From the NCBI GenBank assembly GCA_947495575.1, contig CANLZL010000002.1, positions 372,001 through 436,000 on the forward strand: a stretch of DNA of 64,000 bases, in the 5' to 3' direction. The notes below the pieces were generated by a model, which was given only the letters and a program-made list of their open reading frames with translations, did not search any database and was not told where the DNA came from. The translations under genes and the position numbers were made by a program. This DNA comes from an uncultured Nioella sp. GTDB taxonomy: Bacteria > Pseudomonadota > Alphaproteobacteria > Rhodobacterales > Rhodobacteraceae. This document shows, piece by piece, positions 1 through 8,278 of this stretch. The stretch's first letter is position 1, and every line of letters starts with the position of its first letter.

Positions 1-33
1 AACGGCTGATACCCTGACGGGATGAACGGAACG

Positions 34-1239
34 TTATTGCCTAAGAAGCGCGGCGCGGGCCTCGTCTTCGGCATGCCATGCGATCAGGGCGTCACGGATG
101 CCCTCTTGCACTTCGGCCCGCCATGTCGCGTCGTTCAGATTGGCCAGGTCGCCAGCGTCAGACATAAACCCCAGTTCGATCAGGATCGACGGGATGTCGG
201 CCGCCTTCAAAACTGAAAACCCAGCCCGCGATAGTGGATACGGGTGCAGGCCCGCACCGGCTTGGCGCAAACCGCCCACGATGTGCTCGGCCAAAGCCTC
301 AGACCGTGGGGCCGTGTCCTGACGCGCCAGATCAATCAGGACATCGGCCACTTCATCATCACTTCCGGCCAAATCGACCCCTGCAAGAAGGTCAGCCCGA
401 TTATGCGACTCTGCCAGCGCGGCCGATGCGGCGTCACTTGCCGTTTCACTCAACGTATAAACCGTTGCGCCATGCGCCCGCCCCTCAGCTAAAGCATCTG
501 CATGCAACGATAAAAAGGCATCGGCGCCGGCGGCGCGTGCGATAGTCACACGTTCCGGAAGCGAGACAAACCAATCCCCTTCCCGTGTCAAAACCGCATC
601 AAACTGACCGGACCGCAGCAGAACTTCACGCAATTCAATCGCAAAGACCAGCATCAAATCTGCCTCGTCCTGCCCACTACGCTGAGCACCGGGATCAACG
701 CCGCCATGACCGGGGTCAATCGCGATCATGGGCAATCCGCCCGGCGTTACACCCGCCGATAAATCCACCGGCACGGGCGGCAACCGCACACCCGCCGGAA
801 GGCCGCTGGCCTCAGCAAATTGTCGGTCGGACGCGGGCGATAACATCACCTGGATCACAGCAGTTCCATCTTCGGCCGATGTCACCATCCCTGCCTCTTC
901 AACCGACATCGCCCGCGAAAGTTGTACCACCAAACGCGACCAGCCCTCGTCGGCGCGACCTGTGGTCACTTCGTTTGCGCGGTCAGACTGATCAACCTGC
1001 CAATCCATGCCATCAAAACTGACTGTGCGGAAATCCAGCACCAGCCGACGAGGATCATCCAAGGTGAATACGCGGTAGGGCACTGCTTGAGTCAGCGACA
1101 ATTGCAGGGCCAAGCCGCGCCCCTCATCCCTGAGAAAGCTTTCTTCAGGAACTATTCGCGCCAAAGCCCGAAAATCCTGCGCGACGACCGGCAAGGTGGA
1201 AATCAAAGACAAAAATAGAGCGAAAACTACTCGGATCAT
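34..1239 (-). CDS. amiC: N-acetylmuramoyl-L-alanine amidase (AmiC family)
   Basis: Periplasmic zinc amidase that cuts the bond between N-acetylmuramic acid and the stem peptide during cell separation. The 401-residue product starts with a signal peptide ending near VVAQ. An AMIN-type beta domain follows (about residues 25-140), then an Amidase_3 catalytic domain from about residue 170. The zinc-site motifs DPGHGG and SLHADA and a late E-L-G-F segment are visible. The ATG at 1239 has a hydrophobic leader directly behind it, which supports the start. The gene ends 34 bases from the window edge. In related genomes a class A penicillin-binding protein often follows, but that would lie outside the window. 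Confidence 0.93.
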   Translation of the reverse strand: MIRVVFALFLSLISTLPVVAQDFRALARIVPEESFLRDEGRGLALQLSLTQAVPYRVFTLDDPRRLVLDFRTVSFDGMDWQVDQSDRANEVTTGRADEGWSRLVVQLSRAMSVEEAGMVTSAEDGTAVIQVMLSPASDRQFAEASGLPAGVRLPPVPVDLSAGVTPGGLPMIAIDPGHGGVDPGAQRSGQDEADLMLVFAIELREVLLRSGQFDAVLTREGDWFVSLPERVTIARAAGADAFLSLHADALAEGRAHGATVYTLSETASDAASAALAESHNRADLLAGVDLAGSDDEVADVLIDLARQDTAPRSEALAEHIVGGLRQAGAGLHPYPLSRAGFSVLKAADIPSILIELGFMSDAGDLANLNDATWRAEVQEGIRDALIAWHAEDEARAALLRQ

Positions 1240-1303
1240 CGGTCTTCCGCCGAAGTGAATGTGTCAGTTAACCGTAGCAGAGCCGCCGCCCCAGCCCAAG
1301 CGA

Positions 1304-2449
1304 TTAGCGCCCCGCCATAAAGGCCTGAAGTCGCGCGAGCCCTTCTTGGATATCTTCCGTCGACCGCGCATAGGAAAACCGCATCGTCGTTGCCCCGCGT
1401 TCAGGATCGAAATCCAGCCCCGGCGTGACAGCCACGCCCGCTTTTTCGAGAATCTCCGAACAAAAGGCCAGAGAGTCCGAGGTGAACTCGGCCACGTCCG
1501 CATAGATATAAAACGCCCCGTCCGCAGGCGCGATCTGATCGAACCCGGCTTTGGCCAGCCCCTCAATCATCAAGGCCCGATTACGAGCGTAAACGTCGCG
1601 ATGCAGATCCAATTCAGCCCGCCCCTCAGGGCTCAGCGCGCCAAGGGCCGCAACCTGAGAGGCATGCGGCGGACAGATAAACATATTCTGTGCAAGGCGT
1701 TCGACGATCCGTAAGTGATCTTCGGGTACAACCAACCAGCCAAGCCGCCATCCGGTCATGGAGAAATATTTCGAGAAGGAGTTTACGACATAAACCTCAT
1801 CGGTGACTTCCAAGGCCGAAACCGCCCTGCCCTCATATTGCAGCCCATGATAAATCTCGTCGGAAATCAGCGCGATATCATCGGCGCGACAGGTAAGCGC
1901 CAGATTGTTTAGGGCCGCCTTATCCAACATCGTCCCTGTCGGATTGGACGGCGATGCCACGATGAGCCCTGCCATATCGGCGCTCAGATCCGCAGATGTC
2001 GGTTGATAGCGATTGGCTTCGGTCATCTCAAACCCAACCGGCTCGAGGCTCATTGCTTTGAGGATTTGCCGGTAAGACGGATAGCCAGGATTGCCCAATC
2101 CCACTTTGTCGCCTGCATCAAATAGGGCCGAAAACGCCAAGAGAAATGCGCCAGAGGCCCCCGCGGTCAGCACCACACGATTGGGGTCAAGATCGAGCCC
2201 GTACCATTCAGCATAAAGTGCTGCGATGGCGGCCCGTAGATCCGGCCGGCCAAGGGCCACGGAATAGCCAAGCGGGCTGGCCTCCATCTCGGCGGCAAGG
2301 CGCTGGCGGGCGGCTTTGGGGGCACCGGTACCCGGCTGGCCAACTTCCATATGGATAATATGGCGACCGGCCTCTTCCGCGCCGCGCGCGGCCTCCATCA
2401 CATCCATCACGATAAAGGGATCGACCCCGGAACGCCTTGAATATCGCAT
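1304..2449 (-). CDS. Class I/II pyridoxal-phosphate aminotransferase
   Basis: Fold-type I PLP-dependent aminotransferase of 381 residues; the amino-acid substrate cannot be read from sequence. The PLP lysine sits in SFSKYFSMTGWR, the same context as in aspartate/aromatic aminotransferases, and SPSNPTGT and SDEIYHGL are typical cofactor-binding segments. The open frame runs on to 2713, but that extension overlaps the divergent protease gene and has no family-like sequence. The ATG at 2449 (MRYSRRSGVDPF) gives a normal N-terminus, so it is the chosen start. The next gene is divergent, starting 52 bp away, so the two share a promoter region. A second aminotransferase of the same superfamily lies at 47.5 kb. 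Confidence 0.88.
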   Translation of the reverse strand: MRYSRRSGVDPFIVMDVMEAARGAEEAGRHIIHMEVGQPGTGAPKAARQRLAAEMEASPLGYSVALGRPDLRAAIAALYAEWYGLDLDPNRVVLTAGASGAFLLAFSALFDAGDKVGLGNPGYPSYRQILKAMSLEPVGFEMTEANRYQPTSADLSADMAGLIVASPSNPTGTMLDKAALNNLALTCRADDIALISDEIYHGLQYEGRAVSALEVTDEVYVVNSFSKYFSMTGWRLGWLVVPEDHLRIVERLAQNMFICPPHASQVAALGALSPEGRAELDLHRDVYARNRALMIEGLAKAGFDQIAPADGAFYIYADVAEFTSDSLAFCSEILEKAGVAVTPGLDFDPERGATTMRFSYARSTEDIQEGLARLQAFMAGR

Positions 2450-2501
2450 TGTTCTCTCCGTAAGCTGGTGTCGGTTGAACCAGCCTAATGAAAGAAGGTC
2501 A

Positions 2502-3824
2502 ATGTTCCTGTTTGCCCGCCTTGCGGCCCTTTTCCTTGTCATCTCGGCCAGCCTGGCCAATGCACAAAGCATTATCCGCGACGCAGAGATCGAACATGGG
2601 TTACAGGCCCTTGCAGCACCGGTATTGCGCGCGGCAGGCTTGCCCACGAATATCGACATAATCGTTGTGAATGACGGATCGCTGAACGCGTTTGTTGTCG
2701 ACTCGCGCCACATCTTTATTCATTCAGGTTTGCTGATGCGTTTGGACAGCCCCGCGGAATTTCAGGCCATCATCGCCCATGAAGCCGCCCATATCGCCAA
2801 CGGGCATTTCGCCCGGCGCAGCAGCAATGTTGGCACCGCCAACACCGTGGCAAGGATCGGACTGTTATTGGGAGTGGCCGCCGGCGTGGCCTCTGGCGAA
2901 GCTGGCGCCGCGGCCGGGTTGATTGCGGGCACAGCATCCTCGGCGCAACGGGTGTTGTTTGCCCACACGCGGGCCGAAGAGGCCAGCGCAGACGCCGCCG
3001 GAATACGCTACCTGATATCCGCAGGCGTTGATCCGGCTGCGATGGAAACCGTCCTGAACCTATTCCGGGGACAAGAGGCGCTTTCGGCCGGACGTCAGGA
3101 CCCTTATTTGCGGACGCATCCCCTGACCCGGGATCGTTTGCGCGCTGTACGGGCGCTTGCCGCAGGTCATGATGGCGGCAGTGCGGACAATCTGACACTT
3201 TATTGGTGGCAGCGCTCGATGGGGAAATTGACCGCCTTTTTACGCGCGCCATCCTGGACCTTGCGTCGCGTGGATCAGGGCCGAACCGATGAGATCGCGC
3301 GCCTGCGCCGGGCCATAGCCTATCACCGTCAACCCGATATCGATCGCGCCCTGACCGAAGTTGCAGCCCTTGTCGCCCTACGCCCGACCGACCCTTATTA
3401 TCATGAGTTGCGCGGTCAGATCCTGTATGAAAACCGGCGGTTTTCCGAGGCGATCACCGCCTATGCCCGCGCCGTAGAATTGGCCCCGCGTGAACCGCTG
3501 ATTTTGGCCGGATATGGACGTGCTTTGTTGGCGCCAGATACGGCATCCGGCAATCGTCAGGGGCTGGAAGTGCTGCAACGGGCCCGCGCCCGCGATCCGT
3601 TCAATCCACGCCTTCTGCGAGATCTGGCCCTGGCCCATGCCAGATTGGGCCAAAACGGGTTGGCCTCTGCTGCAACGGCCGAACGTTATGCGCTTTTGGG
3701 TCGATTTGAAGATGCCGTCATCCACGCCAACCGCGCCATCGGACTATTGCAGCAAGGCTCGTCCGGCTGGCGACGCGCGCAGGATGTGTTAAGTACGTCT
3801 GAAATAGCTTTGAACCGGAGATGA
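2502..3824 (+). CDS. BepA-like M48 metalloprotease with TPR repeats
   Basis: Periplasmic zinc protease expected to act on outer-membrane protein assembly, like E. coli BepA/YfgC. It has 440 residues. A signal peptide ends near residue 22 (ANAQ). The zinc motif HEAAH is at residues 93-97, and the third-ligand segment EEASADAAG follows about 60 residues later. The C-terminal third holds TPR-like helices (for example YYHELRGQILYENRRFSEAI). The open frame begins at 2316, but the ATG at 2502 is preceded by AGAAGG and starts the signal peptide, so it is the true start. The oxidoreductase gene follows after 6 bp and is probably co-transcribed, which makes a periplasmic protein quality-control pair. 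Confidence 0.9.
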   Translation: MFLFARLAALFLVISASLANAQSIIRDAEIEHGLQALAAPVLRAAGLPTNIDIIVVNDGSLNAFVVDSRHIFIHSGLLMRLDSPAEFQAIIAHEAAHIANGHFARRSSNVGTANTVARIGLLLGVAAGVASGEAGAAAGLIAGTASSAQRVLFAHTRAEEASADAAGIRYLISAGVDPAAMETVLNLFRGQEALSAGRQDPYLRTHPLTRDRLRAVRALAAGHDGGSADNLTLYWWQRSMGKLTAFLRAPSWTLRRVDQGRTDEIARLRRAIAYHRQPDIDRALTEVAALVALRPTDPYYHELRGQILYENRRFSEAITAYARAVELAPREPLILAGYGRALLAPDTASGNRQGLEVLQRARARDPFNPRLLRDLALAHARLGQNGLASAATAERYALLGRFEDAVIHANRAIGLLQQGSSGWRRAQDVLSTSEIALNRR

Positions 3825-3830
3825 ATTGAA

Positions 3831-4598
3831 ATGAAGAGATTTTCCATCGCCCCTTGGGCGCTGGCCGCGGCCATGACACTGGGTGTCGCGACCCCCGGAG
3901 CAACCGATGGGATTGCGGACATGACGGCGGCCGAACGTGCAACCTTCCGCGCCGAAATCCGCGATTACCTATTGGAAAACCCCGAAGTGCTGATTGAAGC
4001 GATTTCGGTTCTTGAATCCCGACAGGCCGAGGCTGAGGCGGTTCAGGATCAGTCGCTTGTCTTGTCCAATATGGATGCGCTTGTAAACAGCGATGCGGAT
4101 TGGGAAGGCGGTAACCCTGACGGTGATCTGGTGCTGATCGAGTTTATGGATTACCGCTGTGGCTATTGCCGCCGCGCCCACCCGGATGTCCTTGAACTGA
4201 TCGAAACCGATGGAAACATCCGGTTTATCGTCAAAGAATTCCCCATTCTTGGTGAGCAATCTGTCCTGGCATCCCGCTTTGCAATCTCCACTCAGCACCA
4301 ATTGGGCGATGAGGCCTATGAGCTGGTTCATGATGCGTTGATGTCGTTCCGTGGCGATTACACTGATGCCAGCCTGCGCCGTTTGGCAGAAGGTCTGGAA
4401 CTGGACGCGGATGCAATCATGGCGGGAATGGATTCTGCCGAGGTCGACAGAGTGATTGCCGAAAACCGGGCGCTGGCGGAGGCCTTGCAGATCACCGGAA
4501 CGCCTTCCTTCGTGATGGGCGATCAACTGCTTCGCGGGTACTTGCCCTATCAGCAGATGGCCGCTCTGGCAGCCGAGCTAAGGGCCGAAGTGAACTAA
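3831..4598 (+). CDS. DsbA-family thiol:disulfide oxidoreductase (ScsC-like)
   Basis: Periplasmic thioredoxin-fold disulfide oxidoreductase or isomerase, 255 residues. A signal peptide covers about residues 1-25. An N-terminal helical segment (about 32-75, NPEVLIEAISVLESRQ) resembles the oligomerisation domain of ScsC/Com1 proteins. The redox site CGYC is at residues 110-113, and the cis-proline loop GTPSFV is near residue 220. The helical N-terminus suggests an oligomeric isomerase rather than plain monomeric DsbA; that is inference from family resemblance. It follows the M48 protease gene by 6 bp and ends before a strong bidirectional terminator. Confidence 0.88.
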   Translation: MKRFSIAPWALAAAMTLGVATPGATDGIADMTAAERATFRAEIRDYLLENPEVLIEAISVLESRQAEAEAVQDQSLVLSNMDALVNSDADWEGGNPDGDLVLIEFMDYRCGYCRRAHPDVLELIETDGNIRFIVKEFPILGEQSVLASRFAISTQHQLGDEAYELVHDALMSFRGDYTDASLRRLAEGLELDADAIMAGMDSAEVDRVIAENRALAEALQITGTPSFVMGDQLLRGYLPYQQMAALAAELRAEVN

Positions 4599-4622
4599 AC
4601 AAACGCGGATACCTGAAAACGA

Positions 4623-4657
4623 AAAACGGCGCCCCAATCACTCAGGGGCGCCGTTTT
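4623..4657. terminator. Bidirectional rho-independent terminator
   Basis: A 13-bp perfect inverted repeat (arms 4623-4635 and 4645-4657, loop 9 nt) has a GC core flanked by A-tracts on one side and T-tracts on the other. It lies between the convergent oxidoreductase and rne genes and can end transcription in both directions. Confidence 0.9.
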
Positions 4658-4677
4658 CTGTTTGGTTTGACCAAGGA

Positions 4678-7600
4678 TTAACCGATATTCCACCAACCGC
4701 GTTTTTTGGGCTTTGGCGGTTCCTCCGGTTTCTGTTCCTCAGCCGCGGGGGCTGCCTCTGCTTCGGCCATGACAGGTTCCGGCGCAACGGCAGGTTCAGG
4801 CTCTGGCTCGGCTATAACTTCGTTGGTTTCAACAGGCACTTCTGCCGCCTCAACATCCGCCGGTTCAGCCGCAGCAGGTTCTTCAACCTCAGGCGCGGGC
4901 GCCGCTTCAATCACCGGTTCTGCGGCATCTACCACAGGGGCATCGGCGGCAGCGCTCTGTTCTGTCACTATTGCTTCGGCAGCTGGGGCATCTGTAACTT
5001 CAGTACCCGCCACATCTGACGTTTCCGGGCCATCAGATGCAACTGCGTCGTCACCTGCGGCGGTTTCTTTCTCAACCTCCGCTTTTACCGGCTTTTTCCG
5101 GCTACGGCGCTTGCGTTTGGGCTTTTCAGGCGCGGCTTCTGCAGTTTCGGTCACTGCCTCGGCCGAGGCCTCGGTTGTGATAGTCTCTTCTGTGGCAGTC
5201 ACAGTCTCGGTAACCACTTCGCCTGATGTATCAGCGTCGGTTTGGGCCTCGGCATTTTCGCCTTCTGCCCCTTCGGTCGTCACCTCATCAGCTGGTTTCT
5301 CTGTTTTCCGACGTCCGCGCCCACCACGACGACGGCGACGCTTTTTCTTTGGCTGATCGTCCTCGGCAACGGCTTCAGGTGTTGTGGCGGCGACCACCTC
5401 TTCTTCTTCTGTCACCTCGGCTTCGATGGCATCCATCAAAGATGCGTCCATCGAGATCACCGGCGCAACTGCCGCGACGCGCCGCGTCGCAGTCTTGAAC
5501 TTTTCAATCTTGAAGTCGGGCGAAATAAGCGATGGGTCAGCTTCAACTCGAACGGCCATGCCGTAACGCGCTTCGATAGCGGCAAGGTATTCCCGCTTGG
5601 AATTCATAATGAAATTCACAATGCCAACCGGCGCGGTCACAAGAACCTCGCGCGATTTGCGACGCGTACCCTCTTCTTCCAACTGGCGCAGGATGCTCAG
5701 CGCGAGGCTGTCATCCGACCGCACAAGCCCGGTGCCGTGACAGGCGTGGCACGGCTGTGTCGTTGCCTCCAACATGCCGGGCCGCAGGCGTTGGCGGCTC
5801 ATTTCCATCAGGCCAAAGCCCGAGATACGGCCCACCTGAATGCGCGCGCGGTCGGTCTTCAGTTTGTCCTTGATGCGCTTTTCAACGGCGGCGTTATTCT
5901 TACGCTCATCCATGTCGATGAAGTCGATCACGATCAGACCGGCAAGGTCACGCAGGCGCAGCTGGCGCGCGACTTCTTCCGCCGCTTCAAGGTTGGTTTT
6001 GGTGGCTGTCTCCTCGATCGAGCCCTCTTTGGTGGCCCGGCCGGAGTTCACATCAATAGCGACAAGCGCCTCGGTCACGCCAATCACGATGTAGCCGCCA
6101 GATTTCAGTTGAACGACTGGATTGAACATATCGGCCAAGTAGCCTTCGACCTGATGCCGCGCAAAAAGCGGCATCGGATCGTTGTAATGTTTGACGTTTT
6201 TCGCATGGGACGGCATGATCATTTTCATGAAGTCCTTGGCGTGGCGATAACCCAGATCGCCTTCGACCAGAACTTCGTCGATGTCGCGGTTGTAAAGATC
6301 GCGGATCGAACGGTGAATCAGGTCGCCTTCTTGATAAATCGGGGCTGGCGCAACGGATTTCAGCGTCAGGTCACGGACCTGTTCCCATTGCCGTTGCAGG
6401 TATTCGTAGTCGCGCTTGATCTCGGTCTTGGTACGCTTGGCACCCGCTGTTCGAATGATCAGTCCCGCACCTTGCGGCACATCAAGGCCGGTTGCAATTT
6501 CCTTGAGCTTCTTTCGGTCTGCCGCGTTGGTGATCTTGCGTGAGATGCCGCCGCCACGTGCGGTGTTCGGCATAAGGACGCAATACCGGCCAGCCAGAGA
6601 CAGGTAAGTCGTCAGAGCCGCGCCTTTATTGCCGCGCTCTTCTTTGACCACCTGTACCAGCATGATCTGACGAACTTTTACAACTTCCTGGATCTTGTAG
6701 CGGCGTGGACGCGGCTTGCGAACCGGCCGCAATTCTTCTTGATCATCATCGTCCGCGACAATGTCGATGCTGGGGTCCTTGGGCTTTTCATCTACAACCG
6801 GCGCGGTCTCTGCCTCCTTCGGTTGCTCAGACGTTGCGACCTCATCACCGCCTTCAGATGACGGCGCATCACTTGTGTTTTCCGCGGGCGCTACATCACC
6901 TGTGTCAGCTTCGGAAGTTTCTGGCACACTCTCAGCAGCCTCAGATGCAAATGCCTCGTCTTCGCCAGCGGATTTATCCGCCACTTCAGCAGTTCCATCC
7001 TCTGCGGTGGTCGTCTCAACTGCGGTCTCTTCGGCTGGCACGACTTCTGTCGTCTCAGGTTCTGATTCCTCGATGGCTGGCGCTGCGTCGCCAGCTGCCT
7101 CAGGCGCCGGATCCTGTACAGGTGCGTCAGCTTCAGTCGATTGGGATTCTACAACAACGGGGGCTTCGTCAGATGTAGCTGAGGATGGCTCCACCAACAG
7201 AGGGGCATCCCCTTCAATGGGCAGATCAACCACATCCATGCTGGACGGTGTGGCGCGCTCATCGCTTTGAACTTCACCGGTCGTAACCGCGTCAGTTTTC
7301 GTTTCGGCAGCAACAGTGTCTGATGTCGTTGGTTTCTTGCGACGACGACGCGAACGCTTCGGCTTGGCCTCTGCTTGCGCCTCAGCCTCGGCCTGCGCGC
7401 GCGCGTATTCCTGTTCTTCCGCAATCAGCGCTTCGCGATCTGCGGTTGGGATCTGATAGTAATCGGGGTGGATTTCGGAAAATGCCAGGAAACCATGGCG
7501 ATTTCCGCCGTAATCCACGAAAGCAGCCTGCAACGAGGGTTCAACCCGCGTCACCTTTGCCAAATAGATATTTCCTGCCAGTTGCCGCTTGTTCAGCGAC

Positions 7601-7692
7601 TCAAAATCGAATTCCTCGACCTTATTTCCGTCGGCCACAACAACGCGGGTCTCTTCCGCGTGTGTGGCGTCGATGAGCATCTTCTTTGCCAT
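4678..7692 (-). CDS. rne: Ribonuclease E
   Basis: Endoribonuclease of the RNA degradosome, 1004 residues. The N-terminal S1 domain is interrupted by a long Glu/Ala/Thr/Pro-rich acidic insertion (about residues 110-320), as in other alphaproteobacteria. The catalytic core carries the magnesium-site segments DVNSGR and VIDFIDMDE, and the zinc-link is in PCHACHGTG. The C-terminal about 250 residues are low-complexity, acidic, and hold Arg/Lys-rich blocks (KKKRRRRRGG, KPKRKRRSRKK) that probably bind RNA or partner proteins. An ATG at 7707 is also in frame, but AAGGAA sits just upstream of the ATG at 7692, and the MAKKMLIDATH start is the family N-terminus. The gene stands alone, with a long upstream leader. 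Confidence 0.95.
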   Translation of the reverse strand: MAKKMLIDATHAEETRVVVADGNKVEEFDFESLNKRQLAGNIYLAKVTRVEPSLQAAFVDYGGNRHGFLAFSEIHPDYYQIPTADREALIAEEQEYARAQAEAEAQAEAKPKRSRRRRKKPTTSDTVAAETKTDAVTTGEVQSDERATPSSMDVVDLPIEGDAPLLVEPSSATSDEAPVVVESQSTEADAPVQDPAPEAAGDAAPAIEESEPETTEVVPAEETAVETTTAEDGTAEVADKSAGEDEAFASEAAESVPETSEADTGDVAPAENTSDAPSSEGGDEVATSEQPKEAETAPVVDEKPKDPSIDIVADDDDQEELRPVRKPRPRRYKIQEVVKVRQIMLVQVVKEERGNKGAALTTYLSLAGRYCVLMPNTARGGGISRKITNAADRKKLKEIATGLDVPQGAGLIIRTAGAKRTKTEIKRDYEYLQRQWEQVRDLTLKSVAPAPIYQEGDLIHRSIRDLYNRDIDEVLVEGDLGYRHAKDFMKMIMPSHAKNVKHYNDPMPLFARHQVEGYLADMFNPVVQLKSGGYIVIGVTEALVAIDVNSGRATKEGSIEETATKTNLEAAEEVARQLRLRDLAGLIVIDFIDMDERKNNAAVEKRIKDKLKTDRARIQVGRISGFGLMEMSRQRLRPGMLEATTQPCHACHGTGLVRSDDSLALSILRQLEEEGTRRKSREVLVTAPVGIVNFIMNSKREYLAAIEARYGMAVRVEADPSLISPDFKIEKFKTATRRVAAVAPVISMDASLMDAIEAEVTEEEEVVAATTPEAVAEDDQPKKKRRRRRGGRGRRKTEKPADEVTTEGAEGENAEAQTDADTSGEVVTETVTATEETITTEASAEAVTETAEAAPEKPKRKRRSRKKPVKAEVEKETAAGDDAVASDGPETSDVAGTEVTDAPAAEAIVTEQSAAADAPVVDAAEPVIEAAPAPEVEEPAAAEPADVEAAEVPVETNEVIAEPEPEPAVAPEPVMAEAEAAPAAEEQKPEEPPKPKKRGWWNIG

Positions 7693-8278
7693 GTTTTCCT
7701 TGCACATGAACGCCGACCGGGCCCGCCTGGCGGCGCCCCGGATGATGGTTCATGATATCCTGAAATGGCGATGCGCCTTGCGCAACGGGAGGCGCGGGGC
7801 ATTGCCCTGCCTTGCCATCCCTCAACTCTGCGCACGCGTTGCATCGCGGTTTATCTCCGACGGCGGTGTTTTGTCCGCCATCCGTTCGTAAGCCCCGGTC
7901 GCCCGGTGGCAATTCATGAAGGGATGCTGGCCTGAACCTCAGATACCAAAACCCCGGTGACCTTCGCGAAATCCGCGCCGCTTTCGTCGCGCGCCGGAAG
8001 TCGGTCAGAGAAACTGTTGAGCGCCGTTCTGCCATGCAGAAGACCGCTATGTGACATTAAGGGCACTTTGGGGGCGATTACAATGGCAATTCGTTCAGGG
8101 CCATTTCCAACAGGGATTTAGTTGCGGTGGTCATGCCGCGTAAGGACAGCCGCAAAATCATCTGACAATATTCCCGCCTTTTGACGTTGGGCACCCACGC
8201 GCAGATCGAATGCGCCCCTTTGGGGCGTGTGAGGTCTGCGCGGCCCGGTCGGCGATCCGAAGGATCGACGAAATCCCG
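7693..8278 (-). promoter_or_regulatory. Long gene-free leader/promoter region of rne
   Basis: This stretch of 586 bp between rne and dctD has no convincing protein-coding frame; the short frames in it lack family-like sequence and good ribosome sites. It probably holds the rne promoter and a long structured 5' UTR. A GGCGG/CCGCC hairpin is visible at 7862-7879 with an 8-nt loop, and other GC-rich self-complementary patches lie at 7710-7740. In E. coli the rne leader mediates autoregulation by RNase E; whether that holds here is inference. I could not assign a clear -35/-10 pair. Confidence 0.4.
8213..8227 (-). terminator. Hairpin downstream of dctD, possible terminator
   Basis: A perfect 6-bp GC stem with a 3-nt loop (CGCCCC/GGGGCG) lies about 50 bp past the dctD stop. 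No T-tract follows it on the minus strand, so it may be a weak or rho-assisted terminator or an mRNA-stabilising hairpin. Confidence 0.3.

Noticed and set aside
5242-6543. A 433-codon open frame on the plus strand inside rne
   Set aside because: It is antisense to the conserved RNase E catalytic region, has no family-like sequence, and follows from the codon bias of rne.
4706-7270. Ser/Ala-rich plus-strand frames opposite the acidic parts of rne
   Set aside because: Low-complexity mirror images of the Glu/Ala-rich segments; no ribosome sites.
7622-8035. A 137-codon minus-strand frame spanning the rne start and leader
   Set aside because: Overlaps the rne N-terminus in another frame, composition is random-like, and no ribosome site is seen.
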